In this document: piece by piece, positions 11,101-18,245 of the stretch
Position numbering within the stretch: the stretch's first letter is position 1
How the letters are laid out: the number at the start of each line of letters is the position of its first letter
Source: an uncultured Bacteroidaceae bacterium
Lineage (GTDB): Bacteria > Bacteroidota > Bacteroidia > Bacteroidales > Bacteroidaceae
Assembly (NCBI GenBank): GCA_905234555.1
Contig: CAJOHO010000008.1
Coordinates: 1 to 46,849 of the forward strand
Reading direction: 5' to 3'
DNA length: 46,849 nucleotides
The notes under the pieces: generated by a model
Told to the model about the DNA's origin: nothing
Database searches by the model: none
What the model saw: only the letters and a program-made list of their open reading frames with translations
Program-made: the position numbers and the translations under genes

Positions 11101-12239
11101 GAATCAAGGATGAGGATAAGCCGAAGGTGTTCCAGCGGTTCTATTCTGCTAACCACCAGAACGGATATATCGGAACAGGCATCGGTCTGCATCTGACCTC
11201 TATGCTTGTCAAGTTGCATAAGGGTACGATTGACTTGGCAGATAATCCTGAAGGAAGTGGTACTCAGTTCGTTATCCACATGCCTGTGGGTAACGAATCC
11301 GATATGGTAAGTCAAGAAACACCAGCCGTGAGTAGCGGAGAACAAGAACCTATACAGCAGGCTTTACCTACAGAACAGACCGATGAAAAGCTGGATGAAG
11401 AAAACCTGCTGTCTATCGAGAAACCTTCCAACTCACATCGCAGGCGTGCACTTCTGGTGGAAGATGATGAGGCGATTCGTCAGTATGTCCACAGCGAACT
11501 GTCCAAGGAACTGGTGATTCAGACTTTTTCCAACGGTCAGGAAGCCTGGGATTACCTCATTGCCCATTCCAACAAGGTGGATGTGGTTATCAGCGACATC
11601 ATGATGCCAGTCATGGATGGTATGACGCTTTGCCAGAAGATCAAGTCGAATTTCAATACCAACCACATTCCTGTTGTCCTGATGACAGCTTTGGGTTCGG
11701 ATGCAGATCGCATAGCCGGTCTTACCAACGGAGCGGATGCCTATATCACCAAGCCTTTCAATATCGACATTCTCCGTTCGACGATTCTCCAGTTGCTGAA
11801 GTCGCGTCAGTTGCTGCAAGGTAAGTTCCACGGCGACAAGCAGCAGGAAGAAAGGATTGACAAAGTGGAACTGGAATCTCCCGATGAGCACCTCATGCGT
11901 CGAGTGATGCGTGTCATCAACGAGAACATGAGTAATCCGGATCTTTCTGTCGAGATTATTGCCGACAAGGTGGGTATCAGCCGTGTCCATTTCTACCGCA
12001 AGATGAAAGACCTGACAGGACAGGCTCCACGCGATTACTTGAAGTATGTTCGTCTGAAGGAAGCAGCCCGTCTGCTTTCTGCCAAGAAACTGGATATTAC
12101 GGGAGTCAGCATCGCTACTGGCTTCAAGTCTCTGTCAGCCTTCTCCACGAACTTCAAGGCTCTCTTCGGTCTGTCGCCAACGGAATGGATGAAGAAGGAC
12201 GATGTTCCAGAGGACACTCCTCCTGAAGAAGAGCTATAA
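8142..12239 (+). CDS. Hybrid two-component system sensor histidine kinase/response regulator (HTCS) of the xylan locus
   Basis: This 1365-residue protein combines sensing and transcription control in one chain. It has a signal peptide (1-22) and a periplasmic double propeller of Reg_prop repeats (about 25-680, for example IWMTTQNGLNRFDG and LWIGTDFGLSCMD). Next come a Y_Y_Y domain (about 690-775), one membrane segment (about 780-802), a HisKA domain with His836 in the SHEIRTPM motif and an ATPase domain (N box DKIVMNLLSNAFKF). A receiver domain with phospho-acceptor Asp1152 (ISDIMMPVMDG) and an AraC-type helix-turn-helix (about 1250-1350) complete it. In Bacteroidota such proteins bind oligosaccharides in the periplasm and switch on the neighbouring polysaccharide genes. 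Given its neighbours the ligand is likely a xylo-oligosaccharide. The TGTAACA repeats at 4267 and 12660 are its best candidate targets. Confidence 0.96.
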   Translation: MKRFLALIQLLFAGFLLSVQAQNVTLYTSKQGLSNSYIRSLYEDSRHNIWMTTQNGLNRFDGVKMNVYRHEQNDSTSLLNDESTCVLEFDKNCLLVGTAGGLQSYDYSTNRFRLVPFLSPRGDTLAPRILNINKVEKNRFIISSDGFGTAELKVKADGSMEARVTNAFNQGEPSISPYFIYEDRRNQQWIVNGSHLLFRANRKGGKAYEGLQGVVKLCESSSGKLYAATSTDGIFVYDAKADTFTRVASGEELGGVVYGFNPWVSGRLFICSDGGGLRIYDEKTGKVSLSSIMVKDFDLATSNAKDAISDAYGNVWVGIYRKGVMMKPVNQSAFEYIGQNSITKNTIGSNSIFNIANSRDGLWVAADNDGLYLISADGTTSQHWVKGPQHPNMPISFTAICELPSTVTPSPSSQPPLLLGTYSEGLWKMENGAFRLVTKEIDRVFDIQPAAEPRCYWIATMGGGFFYYNDDTGKFVQYYPDWSKGESGARIIRNPYVYAILPFGNRLFVGTADGLAICQVEPGSVIQETSTKLLTGEYVRHMTVSEDGSILWIATNFGLVRMDATSLEMQTYTTANGLPVNSLASLCLVGNKLWIGTDFGLSCMDVSSATFTNFYFDDGLQDNEFSRGAVVRKDNTLYFSGIGGITYFDIRKMEQWRQKGRTIDLKFVDIFVGNRTIHVGDQSEGYDMLTGLIDEYPHIEMGHSDNHFTIELCVPGFNNQHVVYEYCVNGGPWQEQASSNSRIVFDNLESGTYKIRFRARVMGSLSQERELVAVIHPVWYASTWAKIVYLILFLLACWMVYEFVRRRVQARRVVARHRQREELNEARIQFFMNISHEIRTPMTLILAPLQKLISTDKDPERQHEYKLIQQNSKRILRLINQMMDVRKIEQGKFLLNYKRVELVGFIQNIFDVFTTNAQSRDITYQFKHNVDHLDVYLDGENADKIVMNLLSNAFKFTPDHGTITIELNHEEENPSQFTLIVTDSGVGIKDEDKPKVFQRFYSANHQNGYIGTGIGLHLTSMLVKLHKGTIDLADNPEGSGTQFVIHMPVGNESDMVSQETPAVSSGEQEPIQQALPTEQTDEKLDEENLLSIEKPSNSHRRRALLVEDDEAIRQYVHSELSKELVIQTFSNGQEAWDYLIAHSNKVDVVISDIMMPVMDGMTLCQKIKSNFNTNHIPVVLMTALGSDADRIAGLTNGADAYITKPFNIDILRSTILQLLKSRQLLQGKFHGDKQQEERIDKVELESPDEHLMRRVMRVINENMSNPDLSVEIIADKVGISRVHFYRKMKDLTGQAPRDYLKYVRLKEAARLLSAKKLDITGVSIATGFKSLSAFSTNFKALFGLSPTEWMKKDDVPEDTPPEEEL

Positions 12240-12278
12240 TCATCTGTTTTTGTAAAAAGAAAAATCATCATTTCATAG

Positions 12279-12319
12279 AGCGTGCTGCAATGTATTATGT
12301 AGCACGCTTTCTTTATATT
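12279..12319 (+). terminator. Hairpin after the HTCS gene, built from the first two repeat units
   Basis: AGCGTGCTGCA (12279-12289) pairs with TGTAGCACGCT (12298-12308), one G-T pair, 8-base loop, followed by a T-rich stretch. It can act as the HTCS terminator. The two arms are exactly the first two words of the 22-bp array, one direct and one flipped. Confidence 0.6.
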
Positions 12320-12462
12320 TCCAGCGTTCTCTGCCAGAATTTTGAGCGTGCTCTGCTGAAATTTCCAGCGTGCTCTACCGAAATTTTGAGCACGCTCTGC
12401 CAGAATTTCTAGCGTGCTCTGGGTTTGGTTCTAGCGTTCTCTACTGAAACATAGAGCGTGCT
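12279..12462. repeat. Array A: nine AGCGTGCT-type words at exact 22-bp pitch
   Basis: Words start at 12279, 12301, 12323, 12345, 12367, 12389, 12411, 12433 and 12455, each exactly 22 bases from the last. Five read AGCGTGCT, two AGCGTTCT and two (12301, 12389) the flipped form AGCACGCT. Most words are followed by CT and an A/T-rich spacer such as GCCAGAATTTTG. The pitch is not a multiple of three, so it is not coding. It begins 39 bases after the HTCS stop. Together with the minus-strand module and the operator it fills the 535-base gap before the symporter gene. Function unknown. Confidence 0.9.
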
Positions 12463-12566
12463 GATAAAACAAAAACTCCTTTCCGTCTCGGAAAAGAGTT
12501 TTCATAACGAGAATAATACTAACTAATAACTAACTATTAAACTAACTGTCGTGTGTGTTTCTTTTT
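12463..12566 (-). ncRNA. Candidate short minus-strand RNA between array A and the symporter promoter
   Basis: A minus-strand -7 box (12580 to 12573) would start a transcript near 12566. After about 65 bases of A/T-rich leader with TTAGTTA repeats it meets a strong hairpin with a T-rich tail (12502 to 12472). This would give an RNA of about 100 bases. A 24-codon ORF (12505 to 12431) starts with ATGAAA just before the hairpin, so a leader peptide is an alternative. No expression evidence exists here. Confidence 0.35.
12472..12502 (-). terminator. Hairpin with T-rich tail on the minus strand
   Basis: AAAACTCCTTTCCG and CGGAAAAGAGTTTT form a 14-base stem with one mismatch and a TCT loop. Read leftward the second arm ends in GTTTTTGTTTT, a good intrinsic terminator. 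It also has four T at the right end, so it may stop plus-strand read-through weakly. Confidence 0.65.
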
Positions 12567-12572
12567 ACGCTG

Positions 12573-12580
12573 CAAAGTTA
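12573..12580 (-). promoter_or_regulatory. Leftward -7 promoter box
   Basis: On the minus strand this reads TAACTTTG followed by CAGC, a perfect -7 box. No TTTG is visible at the -33 spot. The same CGTAACTTTGCAGC word occurs on the minus strand at 46416-46423, also before a hairpin and a repeat array. Confidence 0.5.
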
Positions 12581-12659
12581 CGGAGTTTTTTTAAGATACG
12601 TTTCCTGTAGCGTTTCAATTATTTTTTGTTTCTGATAACACGTCAGATTTTTGCCGCTT

Positions 12660-12687
12660 TGTAACATAGGGTAAAGTAAATGTAACA
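12660..12687 (+). promoter_or_regulatory. Candidate regulator operator: second TGTAACA direct repeat
   Basis: TGTAACA starts at 12660 and again at 12681, the same 21-base pitch as at 4267/4288. The second word ends 30 bases before the -7 box of the symporter operon. The matching spacing at two promoters of the same pathway supports a shared activator site. Confidence 0.65.
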
Positions 12688-12717
12688 AAATAAACCACCT
12701 TTCCTATTAATATTGTG

Positions 12718-12725
12718 TATCTTTG
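12718..12725 (+). promoter_or_regulatory. -7 promoter box of the symporter-xylA operon
   Basis: TATCTTTG, followed by C, matches TAnnTTTG. The -33 spot reads CCAC rather than TTTG, again suggesting activation from the upstream repeats. It likely drives all five genes down to the terminator at 19577. Confidence 0.7.
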
Positions 12726-12774
12726 CAAAGAAATTTATAACAAATAACTGTTTTTTACAGAAAAATCTGTGATT

Positions 12775-14190
12775 ATGGAAAAAAACAACAATGCACAGGA
12801 AGCAAAAGGCTTCTACAAATTGAGTTGGTTGCAACGCATCGGATTTGGTGCTGGCGACATGGCTCAGAACCTGATTTATCAAACTGTTAGTATTTGGCTG
12901 CTGTTTTTCTATACGAACGTATATGGGTTAGACCCAGGTGATGCAGCCCTCATGTTTTTAATCGTTAGAATTATCGATTGGCTGTGGGACCCTGTTGTGG
13001 GTGCATTCGTAGATAAGAGCAATCCGAAATGGGGAAAATACCGTTCCTGGCTGATTCTTGGCGGTATTCCTCTCACAGGTTTTGCCATCCTCTGTTTCTG
13101 GAACGGATTCAGCGGTTCGTTGACATACGCATACTTTACTTATGTATTGATGTCGATGGCCTATACCTTGGTCAACGTTCCTTACGGAGCATTGAACTCA
13201 TCTCTGACTCGCGATACCGATGAAGTAACCATCCTTACTTCTACACGTATGTTTATGGCTAATGCAGGTGCTCTCATCGTGAAGACATTACCTTTGGTGA
13301 TAGCATTGTTTGCTCCCGTTGTGAACGGTAAACCCGTTACCAACACGCCAGATTCAGCATCTGCGTGGTTCATTACGATGACGATCTTCTCTTTGTCGGG
13401 TTTTGCGCTGTTGGTGTTCTGCTTTACACAAAGCAAAGAACGGGTGGTGATGGACAAGGCTGAAGCTGACAAAGTAAAGGCCACCGACCTCTTTACGGAG
13501 TTTGTCCACAACCGTCCTCTGAGAATTCTGGCATTCTTCTTTGTAACTGCCTTCTCCATGATGAGTGTCAGCAACGCTGCCGATGCCTATTTCATGACTT
13601 ACAACGTGGGTGCCGATGAAGTGATGACTACGGCGTTCATGTGGCTTGGCACTATTCCTGCCTTCATCTTCATGCCGCTCGTTCCTGCCATTAAGCGTAA
13701 GGTCGGCAAGAAGGGCATGTTCTACTGCTTCCTTGGTACCGCAGTCGTGGGTATGCTTATGATGTATATCTTCGTTCAAGTACCGGCATTAAAGCAGTTC
13801 TGGCTCCTGTGTATTGCTCAGTTTGTAAAATCTACAGGTGTCATCGTGGCTACTGGCTATATGTGGGCCTTGGTTCCCGAAGTCGTTTCCTACGGCGAAT
13901 ACAAGTCTGGTAAGCGAATCGCGGGTATTGTCAACGCACTCACAGGTATCTTCTTCAAACTGGGTATGGCTCTGGGAGGCGTTGTTCCTGGCTTGGTTCT
14001 GGCCATCGTGGGATTCGATGCAAAACTGACACAGCAGACTGCATTCGCAGAACAGGGTATCCTCTGGCTTGTATGCGTCATTCCTGCCATTCTGCTCTTC
14101 CTTGCCATGTGGATTATCTCGAAGTATGAACTTGAAGATGATGTCATCGATAAGATTAACAAGGAAATCGAAGCACGTTCTAAGGAATAG
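12775..14190 (+). CDS. GPH-family cation:sugar symporter (MFS), probable xylo-oligosaccharide or xyloside importer
   Basis: This 471-residue inner-membrane protein has about twelve hydrophobic segments. The N-terminus (GFGAGDMAQNLIYQ) and the DPVVGAFVDKSNPKWGKYRSW-like loop (about 68-88) are typical of the glycoside-pentoside-hexuronide family related to MelB. I use the ATG at 12775 rather than the upstream GTG, because it has the usual A-rich Bacteroidota context. It is the first gene of an operon with GH10, GH43, xylulokinase and xylose isomerase genes, so it probably brings xylo-oligosaccharides or xylose across the inner membrane with Na+ or H+. The substrate is inferred from context only. 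Confidence 0.9.
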   Translation: MEKNNNAQEAKGFYKLSWLQRIGFGAGDMAQNLIYQTVSIWLLFFYTNVYGLDPGDAALMFLIVRIIDWLWDPVVGAFVDKSNPKWGKYRSWLILGGIPLTGFAILCFWNGFSGSLTYAYFTYVLMSMAYTLVNVPYGALNSSLTRDTDEVTILTSTRMFMANAGALIVKTLPLVIALFAPVVNGKPVTNTPDSASAWFITMTIFSLSGFALLVFCFTQSKERVVMDKAEADKVKATDLFTEFVHNRPLRILAFFFVTAFSMMSVSNAADAYFMTYNVGADEVMTTAFMWLGTIPAFIFMPLVPAIKRKVGKKGMFYCFLGTAVVGMLMMYIFVQVPALKQFWLLCIAQFVKSTGVIVATGYMWALVPEVVSYGEYKSGKRIAGIVNALTGIFFKLGMALGGVVPGLVLAIVGFDAKLTQQTAFAEQGILWLVCVIPAILLFLAMWIISKYELEDDVIDKINKEIEARSKE

Positions 14191-14256
14191 GCATGGTGCT
14201 ACCAACTGCTTTCGTTCTTAGTAAGGTGAATTCTTAACCAAAACAGCATTCGAAGC

Positions 14257-15420
14257 ATGAAGAAAATACTTTTCCTTGCAGCCGTATCAGCTCTCTGTCT
14301 GAGTTGCAGCAAAAAGCAGGCTCCTTCATCCTTGCAGGAGGCTTACAACGACTATTGGCGCACAGGTGTAAGTGTGAACCAATGGGAAGTGCAGGCCGAA
14401 AAGGCGATGAAAGAAGGCGTTGCTTACTCTGGTGCCACCAGCCTCGACCAGACTGCCGACTATCCCATGATTGCCCAGCATTTCGGTTGGGTGGTTCCTG
14501 AGAACTGCATGAAGTGCGAGGTCATCCATCCAGAGGAAGACCGCTACGACTTCACTTTGGGTGATCAGTTGGTGGAGAAAGCGCTTGCCAACGGCCAGCA
14601 TGTGGTGGGACATTGCCTCATCTGGCATGCACAATGTGCGCCTTGGTTCTTTGTAGATAAAGACGGTAATCAGGTTTCTGCTGAAGTGCTCAAGCAACGT
14701 ATGCGAGACCATATCTTCACCATCCTCGACCACTATCGTGGAAAGGTGGAAGGCTGGGATGTGGTAAACGAAGCTTTCGAGGAAGACGGCACGTTGCGTA
14801 AATCTCCCTTCTACGAAATCCTGGGTGAGGAATTCATCCCCTTGGCTTTCCAGTATGCGCACGAAGCCGATTCCACCGTCGAACTCTACTACAACGACTA
14901 TAGCATGTACAAAGAGCAGAAGCTGAAAGGGATTATCGACTTCTTCCGTCCGCTCATTGCGAAGGGAATGCATATTGATGCCATCGGTATGCAGGCACAT
15001 CTCTTCCTTGGCGACGAAGACTATGCGGCGCTATACGAGAAATCCATCAAAGAGATTGCGAAGCTCGGACTGCCTTCACAGTTCACAGAGCTGGATCTCT
15101 CCGTCCTGCCCAATCCTTATCGGATGGCAGGTGCTGACGTCAATGCCAACTTCGAATATAGCAAGGAACTGGACCCCTATACCGACGGACTTCCTGCTGA
15201 AGTACAGGAGCAAGCGGATGCTTTCTGGGTAGATTTCTACAAGATGCTCATCCGTAACAAGGAGCACATCCTGCGTGTCGGCTTCTGGTGCTTCAACGAT
15301 GCCAACTCCTGGCGCAACGACTGGCCTGTGAAGGGACGCACAGAGTATGCCACTCTCTTCGACCGCAACAGCCAGCCCAAGCCCACGATCCAAAAACTCA
15401 TTGATCTGGTTGCTCAATAA
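14257..15420 (+). CDS. GH10 endo-1,4-beta-xylanase, lipoprotein
   Basis: This 387-residue protein has a lipoprotein signal with LCLSC, giving lipid-anchored Cys17, so it sits in the inner or outer membrane facing the periplasm or surface. The GH10 barrel fills about residues 25-385. The acid/base is Glu172 (WDVVNEAF) and the nucleophile is Glu279 (QFTELDLS). It is much shorter than the GH10-CE1 enzyme and has no extra domain. It lies 66 bases after the symporter gene in the same operon. Its likely role is cutting longer xylo-oligosaccharides to sizes the symporter can take. Confidence 0.94.
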   Translation: MKKILFLAAVSALCLSCSKKQAPSSLQEAYNDYWRTGVSVNQWEVQAEKAMKEGVAYSGATSLDQTADYPMIAQHFGWVVPENCMKCEVIHPEEDRYDFTLGDQLVEKALANGQHVVGHCLIWHAQCAPWFFVDKDGNQVSAEVLKQRMRDHIFTILDHYRGKVEGWDVVNEAFEEDGTLRKSPFYEILGEEFIPLAFQYAHEADSTVELYYNDYSMYKEQKLKGIIDFFRPLIAKGMHIDAIGMQAHLFLGDEDYAALYEKSIKEIAKLGLPSQFTELDLSVLPNPYRMAGADVNANFEYSKELDPYTDGLPAEVQEQADAFWVDFYKMLIRNKEHILRVGFWCFNDANSWRNDWPVKGRTEYATLFDRNSQPKPTIQKLIDLVAQ

Positions 15421-15477
15421 CGGCGCCTCGCGGTTAGCCACCGTGCCCTCGGCGTCAGCCGTGGGTTATCTACCGTG

Positions 15478-15497
15478 CCTCGCGCTTTTCCGCGAGG
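15478..15497. repeat. CCTCGCG palindrome in intercistronic gap
   Basis: CCTCGCG and CGCGAGG form a perfect 7-base stem with a CTTTTC loop. An almost identical copy, including the following CTTTAAAC, lies at 22528-22547. The preceding bases 15421-15477 contain further GC-rich half-matches. This is a REP-like unit between operon genes. Confidence 0.65.
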
Positions 15498-15542
15498 AAA
15501 ATCTTTAAACATTAAAACATCAAACTTTAAACAATTATAATT

Positions 15543-16580
15543 ATGGAAGGAAAGAAATATCTATTCCCATCCGACTACATGGCAGATCCCGCTGCCCATG
15601 TGTTTAACGGAAAACTCTTTATCTATCCCAGCCACGATTGGGAAGCTGGTGCAGAAGAGGACGACGATGGCGGTCATTTCCAGATGAAGGACTACCACGC
15701 ACTCTCGTTCGATGACTTGGAGAACGGCCAAGCCACAGATCACGGCGTTATCTTCGCTGTGGAGGATGTGCCTTGGGCAGAAAAGCAGTTGTGGGACAGC
15801 GACGTGGTGGAGAAAGATGGTAAGTACTACTATGTCTTCTCAGCCAAAGGCTACGACGGTGTGTTCCGTCTTGGTGTAGCAGTTGCCGACAAGCCTGAAG
15901 GTCCGTTCTTACCACAACCTCAGCCAATCCGCGGTTCTTTCTCCATCGATCCCTGCGTGTTCAAGGACGATGACGGTTCCATCTACACTTACTTCGGTGG
16001 ACTCTGGGGCGGACAGCTACAATGGTGGCAGCCACAGGCACCAGGTTTTGCACCCGTTCATGGCAAGCATGGTGACGAAAACGGACTCGTCGATATGGGT
16101 TCTGAACCTACCCGAAAGGGCGAACTCTTTGCTCTGCCCGATGCCCCCGCACTTCCCAGTCTCGTGGTGAAGATGAGTGACGACGTCCTGCAGTTTGCTG
16201 AGGCTCCACGTCCAGTACTGATTCTCGACAAGGACGGAAAGCCTTTGAAAGCCAGCGACCCACACCGTTTCTTCGAAGCTTCTTGGATGCACAAGTACAA
16301 CGGTAAGTACTATTTCTCTTACTCTACAGGCGACAGCCACTTCCTCTGCTATGCCATTGGTGACAATCCTTACGGACCTTTCACCTATCAGGGCGTGATC
16401 CTCACTCCTGTCGTAGGTTGGACCACTCACCACGCCATCGCTGAGTACAAAGGCAAGTGGTATCTCTTCCACCACGATTGTGTTCCTTCGAACGACAAGA
16501 CTTGGCTCCGTTCCCTCAAAGTGGCTGAACTCCACTACAACCCAGACGGCACCATCCAAACCATCGAAGGCTTAGATTAG
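15543..16580 (+). CDS. Cytoplasmic GH43 beta-xylosidase / alpha-L-arabinofuranosidase
   Basis: This 345-residue protein has no signal peptide and starts directly with MEGKKYLFPSDYMADPAAHV, so it is cytoplasmic. The GH43 acids are Asp15 (ADPAAH), Asp136 (SIDPCVF) and Glu245 (RFFEASW). The length fits a single propeller without an added sandwich. Placed between the symporter/GH10 and the xylose kinase and isomerase genes, it most likely releases xylose (or arabinose) from imported oligosaccharides. The 122-base gap before it holds a CCTCGCG palindrome and no promoter that I can see. Confidence 0.93.
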   Translation: MEGKKYLFPSDYMADPAAHVFNGKLFIYPSHDWEAGAEEDDDGGHFQMKDYHALSFDDLENGQATDHGVIFAVEDVPWAEKQLWDSDVVEKDGKYYYVFSAKGYDGVFRLGVAVADKPEGPFLPQPQPIRGSFSIDPCVFKDDDGSIYTYFGGLWGGQLQWWQPQAPGFAPVHGKHGDENGLVDMGSEPTRKGELFALPDAPALPSLVVKMSDDVLQFAEAPRPVLILDKDGKPLKASDPHRFFEASWMHKYNGKYYFSYSTGDSHFLCYAIGDNPYGPFTYQGVILTPVVGWTTHHAIAEYKGKWYLFHHDCVPSNDKTWLRSLKVAELHYNPDGTIQTIEGLD

Positions 16581-16596
16581 TCCCCTCGTTAAAGTG

Positions 16597-16617
16597 CCCT
16601 GCGGTTTCTCCACAGGG
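16597..16617. repeat. CCCTGCGG palindrome in intercistronic gap
   Basis: CCCTG-GG pairs with CC-CAGGG around a TTTCT loop with one C-A mismatch. It is a variant of the hairpins at 15478, 18151 and 22528. Confidence 0.5.
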
Positions 16618-16620
16618 TTC

Positions 16621-16660
16621 CCATTAACCCCATCAACCCCATTAACCCCATTTAACCCAT
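16621..16660. repeat. 9-bp tandem repeat next to the xylB start
   Basis: CCATTAACC, CCATCAACC, CCATTAACC and CCATTTAACC follow one another and end 6 bases before the xylulokinase ATG. The repeats occupy the ribosome landing zone of that gene. Confidence 0.75.
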
Positions 16661-16665
16661 AAAAA

Positions 16666-18144
16666 ATGTTTCTTTTAGGTTACGACATAGGTACGTCGTC
16701 CGTGAAGGCGGCGTTGGTGGATGCTCAGACTGGGCAGACCATCGCAAGTGCACAATATCCCGACGCTGAGGCTCCCATCACAGCCAAGCAACCAGGTTGG
16801 GCAGAACAAGATCCTGCCATGTGGTGGAATGAACTCAAGCAAGCTACAGCTCGTGTGGCAGCTAAGGCTGGTTCGCTGGCTGACGTGAAGGCCATCGGTA
16901 TCTCTTATCAGATGCACGGACTGGTATGCGTAGATAAGGAAGGCAATCCTCTCCGTCCCTCCATTATCTGGTGCGACGGACGTGCTGTTCCCTACGGCAA
17001 CAAGGCATTCGAAGGTATCGGAGGCGAAAAGTGTCTCCAGCACCTCCTCAACTCTCCTGGCAACTTCACAGCTGCCAAGTTGGCTTGGGTGAAGGAGAAC
17101 GAGCCAGACATCTTTGCCAAGATCGACAAGATTATGCTCCCAGGCGACTACATCGCCATGCGTCTCTCTGGTGGTGACAAGAAAACCACCGTTTCCGGTC
17201 TTTCCGAAGGTATGTTCTGGGACTTCCAGAACAACGAGGTGAGCAAGGATGTGATGAACTTCTTCGGATTCCCCGAATCTATCATTGCCGACATCGTGCC
17301 TACCTTCTCCGTACAGAGTACCGTTTGTCAGGCAATTGCCGACGAACTGGGCATCCCTGCTGGCACACCTATCTCTTATCGTGGTGGCGACCAACCCAAC
17401 AACGCCCTGTCACTCAACGTGATGAAGCCTGGTGAAATTGCCGCTACAGGTGGTACTTCTGGTGTGGTTTATGGTGTGCTGGGTGAAGTCAACTACGACA
17501 AACTCTCTCGCGTCAACACCTTCGCTCATGTCAATCATGGTGAGAACGGTGCTACCCGTCTGGGTGTGCTCCTCTGCATCAACGGTACAGGTATCTGCAA
17601 TGCGTGGATGCGTCGCAACGTGGCGCCGGAAGGCATGAGCTATCCAGCCATGAACGACCTGGCTGAAACAACTCCCATCGGTGCTGAAGGTCTCAGCATT
17701 ATCCCCTTCGGCAACGGTGCAGAACGTGTGTTGCAGAATGAGAACGTGGGTGCATCCATTCACGGCATCAACTTCAACATCCATACGAAGGCACACCTCA
17801 TCCGTGCAGCTCACGAAGGTATCGCTTTCTCCTTCGCCTACGGTATGGAGATCATGAAGCAGATGGGTATGGATATCCAGACCATCAAGGCTGGTCACGC
17901 AAATATGTTCCTCAATCCGCTGTTCTGTCGCACATTGGCAGCTGTTACAGGTGCAACCATCGAACTGTACGAAACAGACGGATCTGTAGGAGCAGCTTAT
18001 GGTGCAGGAATCGGTGCCGGCATCTATAAGGATAGCGACGACGCCTTCAAAACCCTCAAGCACATGCAGACCATCCAGCCCGAAGCCGACCGTGAACCAT
18101 ACATTGCCGCTTATCGTCGTTGGGTGGAGTGTCTCAATCACTAA
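16666..18144 (+). CDS. xylB: Xylulokinase
   Basis: This 492-residue cytoplasmic enzyme phosphorylates D-xylulose to D-xylulose 5-phosphate with ATP. The FGGY-kinase fold is shown by the N-terminal phosphate-binding [11 protein letters not shown], the substrate region YQMHGLV, the catalytic Asp242 in GGDQPNNAL, the second ATP-binding element ATGGTSG and the C-terminal [11 protein letters not shown]-like loop. Length fits the family. It is the fourth gene of the operon and directly precedes xylA, giving the two steps from xylose to the pentose phosphate pathway. Confidence 0.95.
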   Translation: MFLLGYDIGTSSVKAALVDAQTGQTIASAQYPDAEAPITAKQPGWAEQDPAMWWNELKQATARVAAKAGSLADVKAIGISYQMHGLVCVDKEGNPLRPSIIWCDGRAVPYGNKAFEGIGGEKCLQHLLNSPGNFTAAKLAWVKENEPDIFAKIDKIMLPGDYIAMRLSGGDKKTTVSGLSEGMFWDFQNNEVSKDVMNFFGFPESIIADIVPTFSVQSTVCQAIADELGIPAGTPISYRGGDQPNNALSLNVMKPGEIAATGGTSGVVYGVLGEVNYDKLSRVNTFAHVNHGENGATRLGVLLCINGTGICNAWMRRNVAPEGMSYPAMNDLAETTPIGAEGLSIIPFGNGAERVLQNENVGASIHGINFNIHTKAHLIRAAHEGIAFSFAYGMEIMKQMGMDIQTIKAGHANMFLNPLFCRTLAAVTGATIELYETDGSVGAAYGAGIGAGIYKDSDDAFKTLKHMQTIQPEADREPYIAAYRRWVECLNH

Positions 18145-18150
18145 AAATGC

Positions 18151-18193
18151 CCTGCGGTTTTGCCGCAAAGGAAACGGTTTCCGTACGGAAACA
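18151..18193. repeat. Paired GC-rich palindromes in xylB-xylA gap
   Basis: TGCGG/CCGCA with a TTTTG loop is followed by GGAAAC/GTTTCC and a GTACGG tail. It is a further variant of the intercistronic hairpin family. It may affect RNA stability between the two genes. Confidence 0.5.
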
Positions 18194-18245
18194 AAGATTA
18201 TTAAACATTAAACGTTCAACAATAATTATTAATCATTATCAAATT

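Noticed and set aside
12279-12462. Array A as a CRISPR array
   Set aside because: The repeated word is about 8-10 bases with 12-14 base spacers at a 22-base pitch. CRISPR repeats are longer, spacers are about 30 bases, and there is no cas gene.
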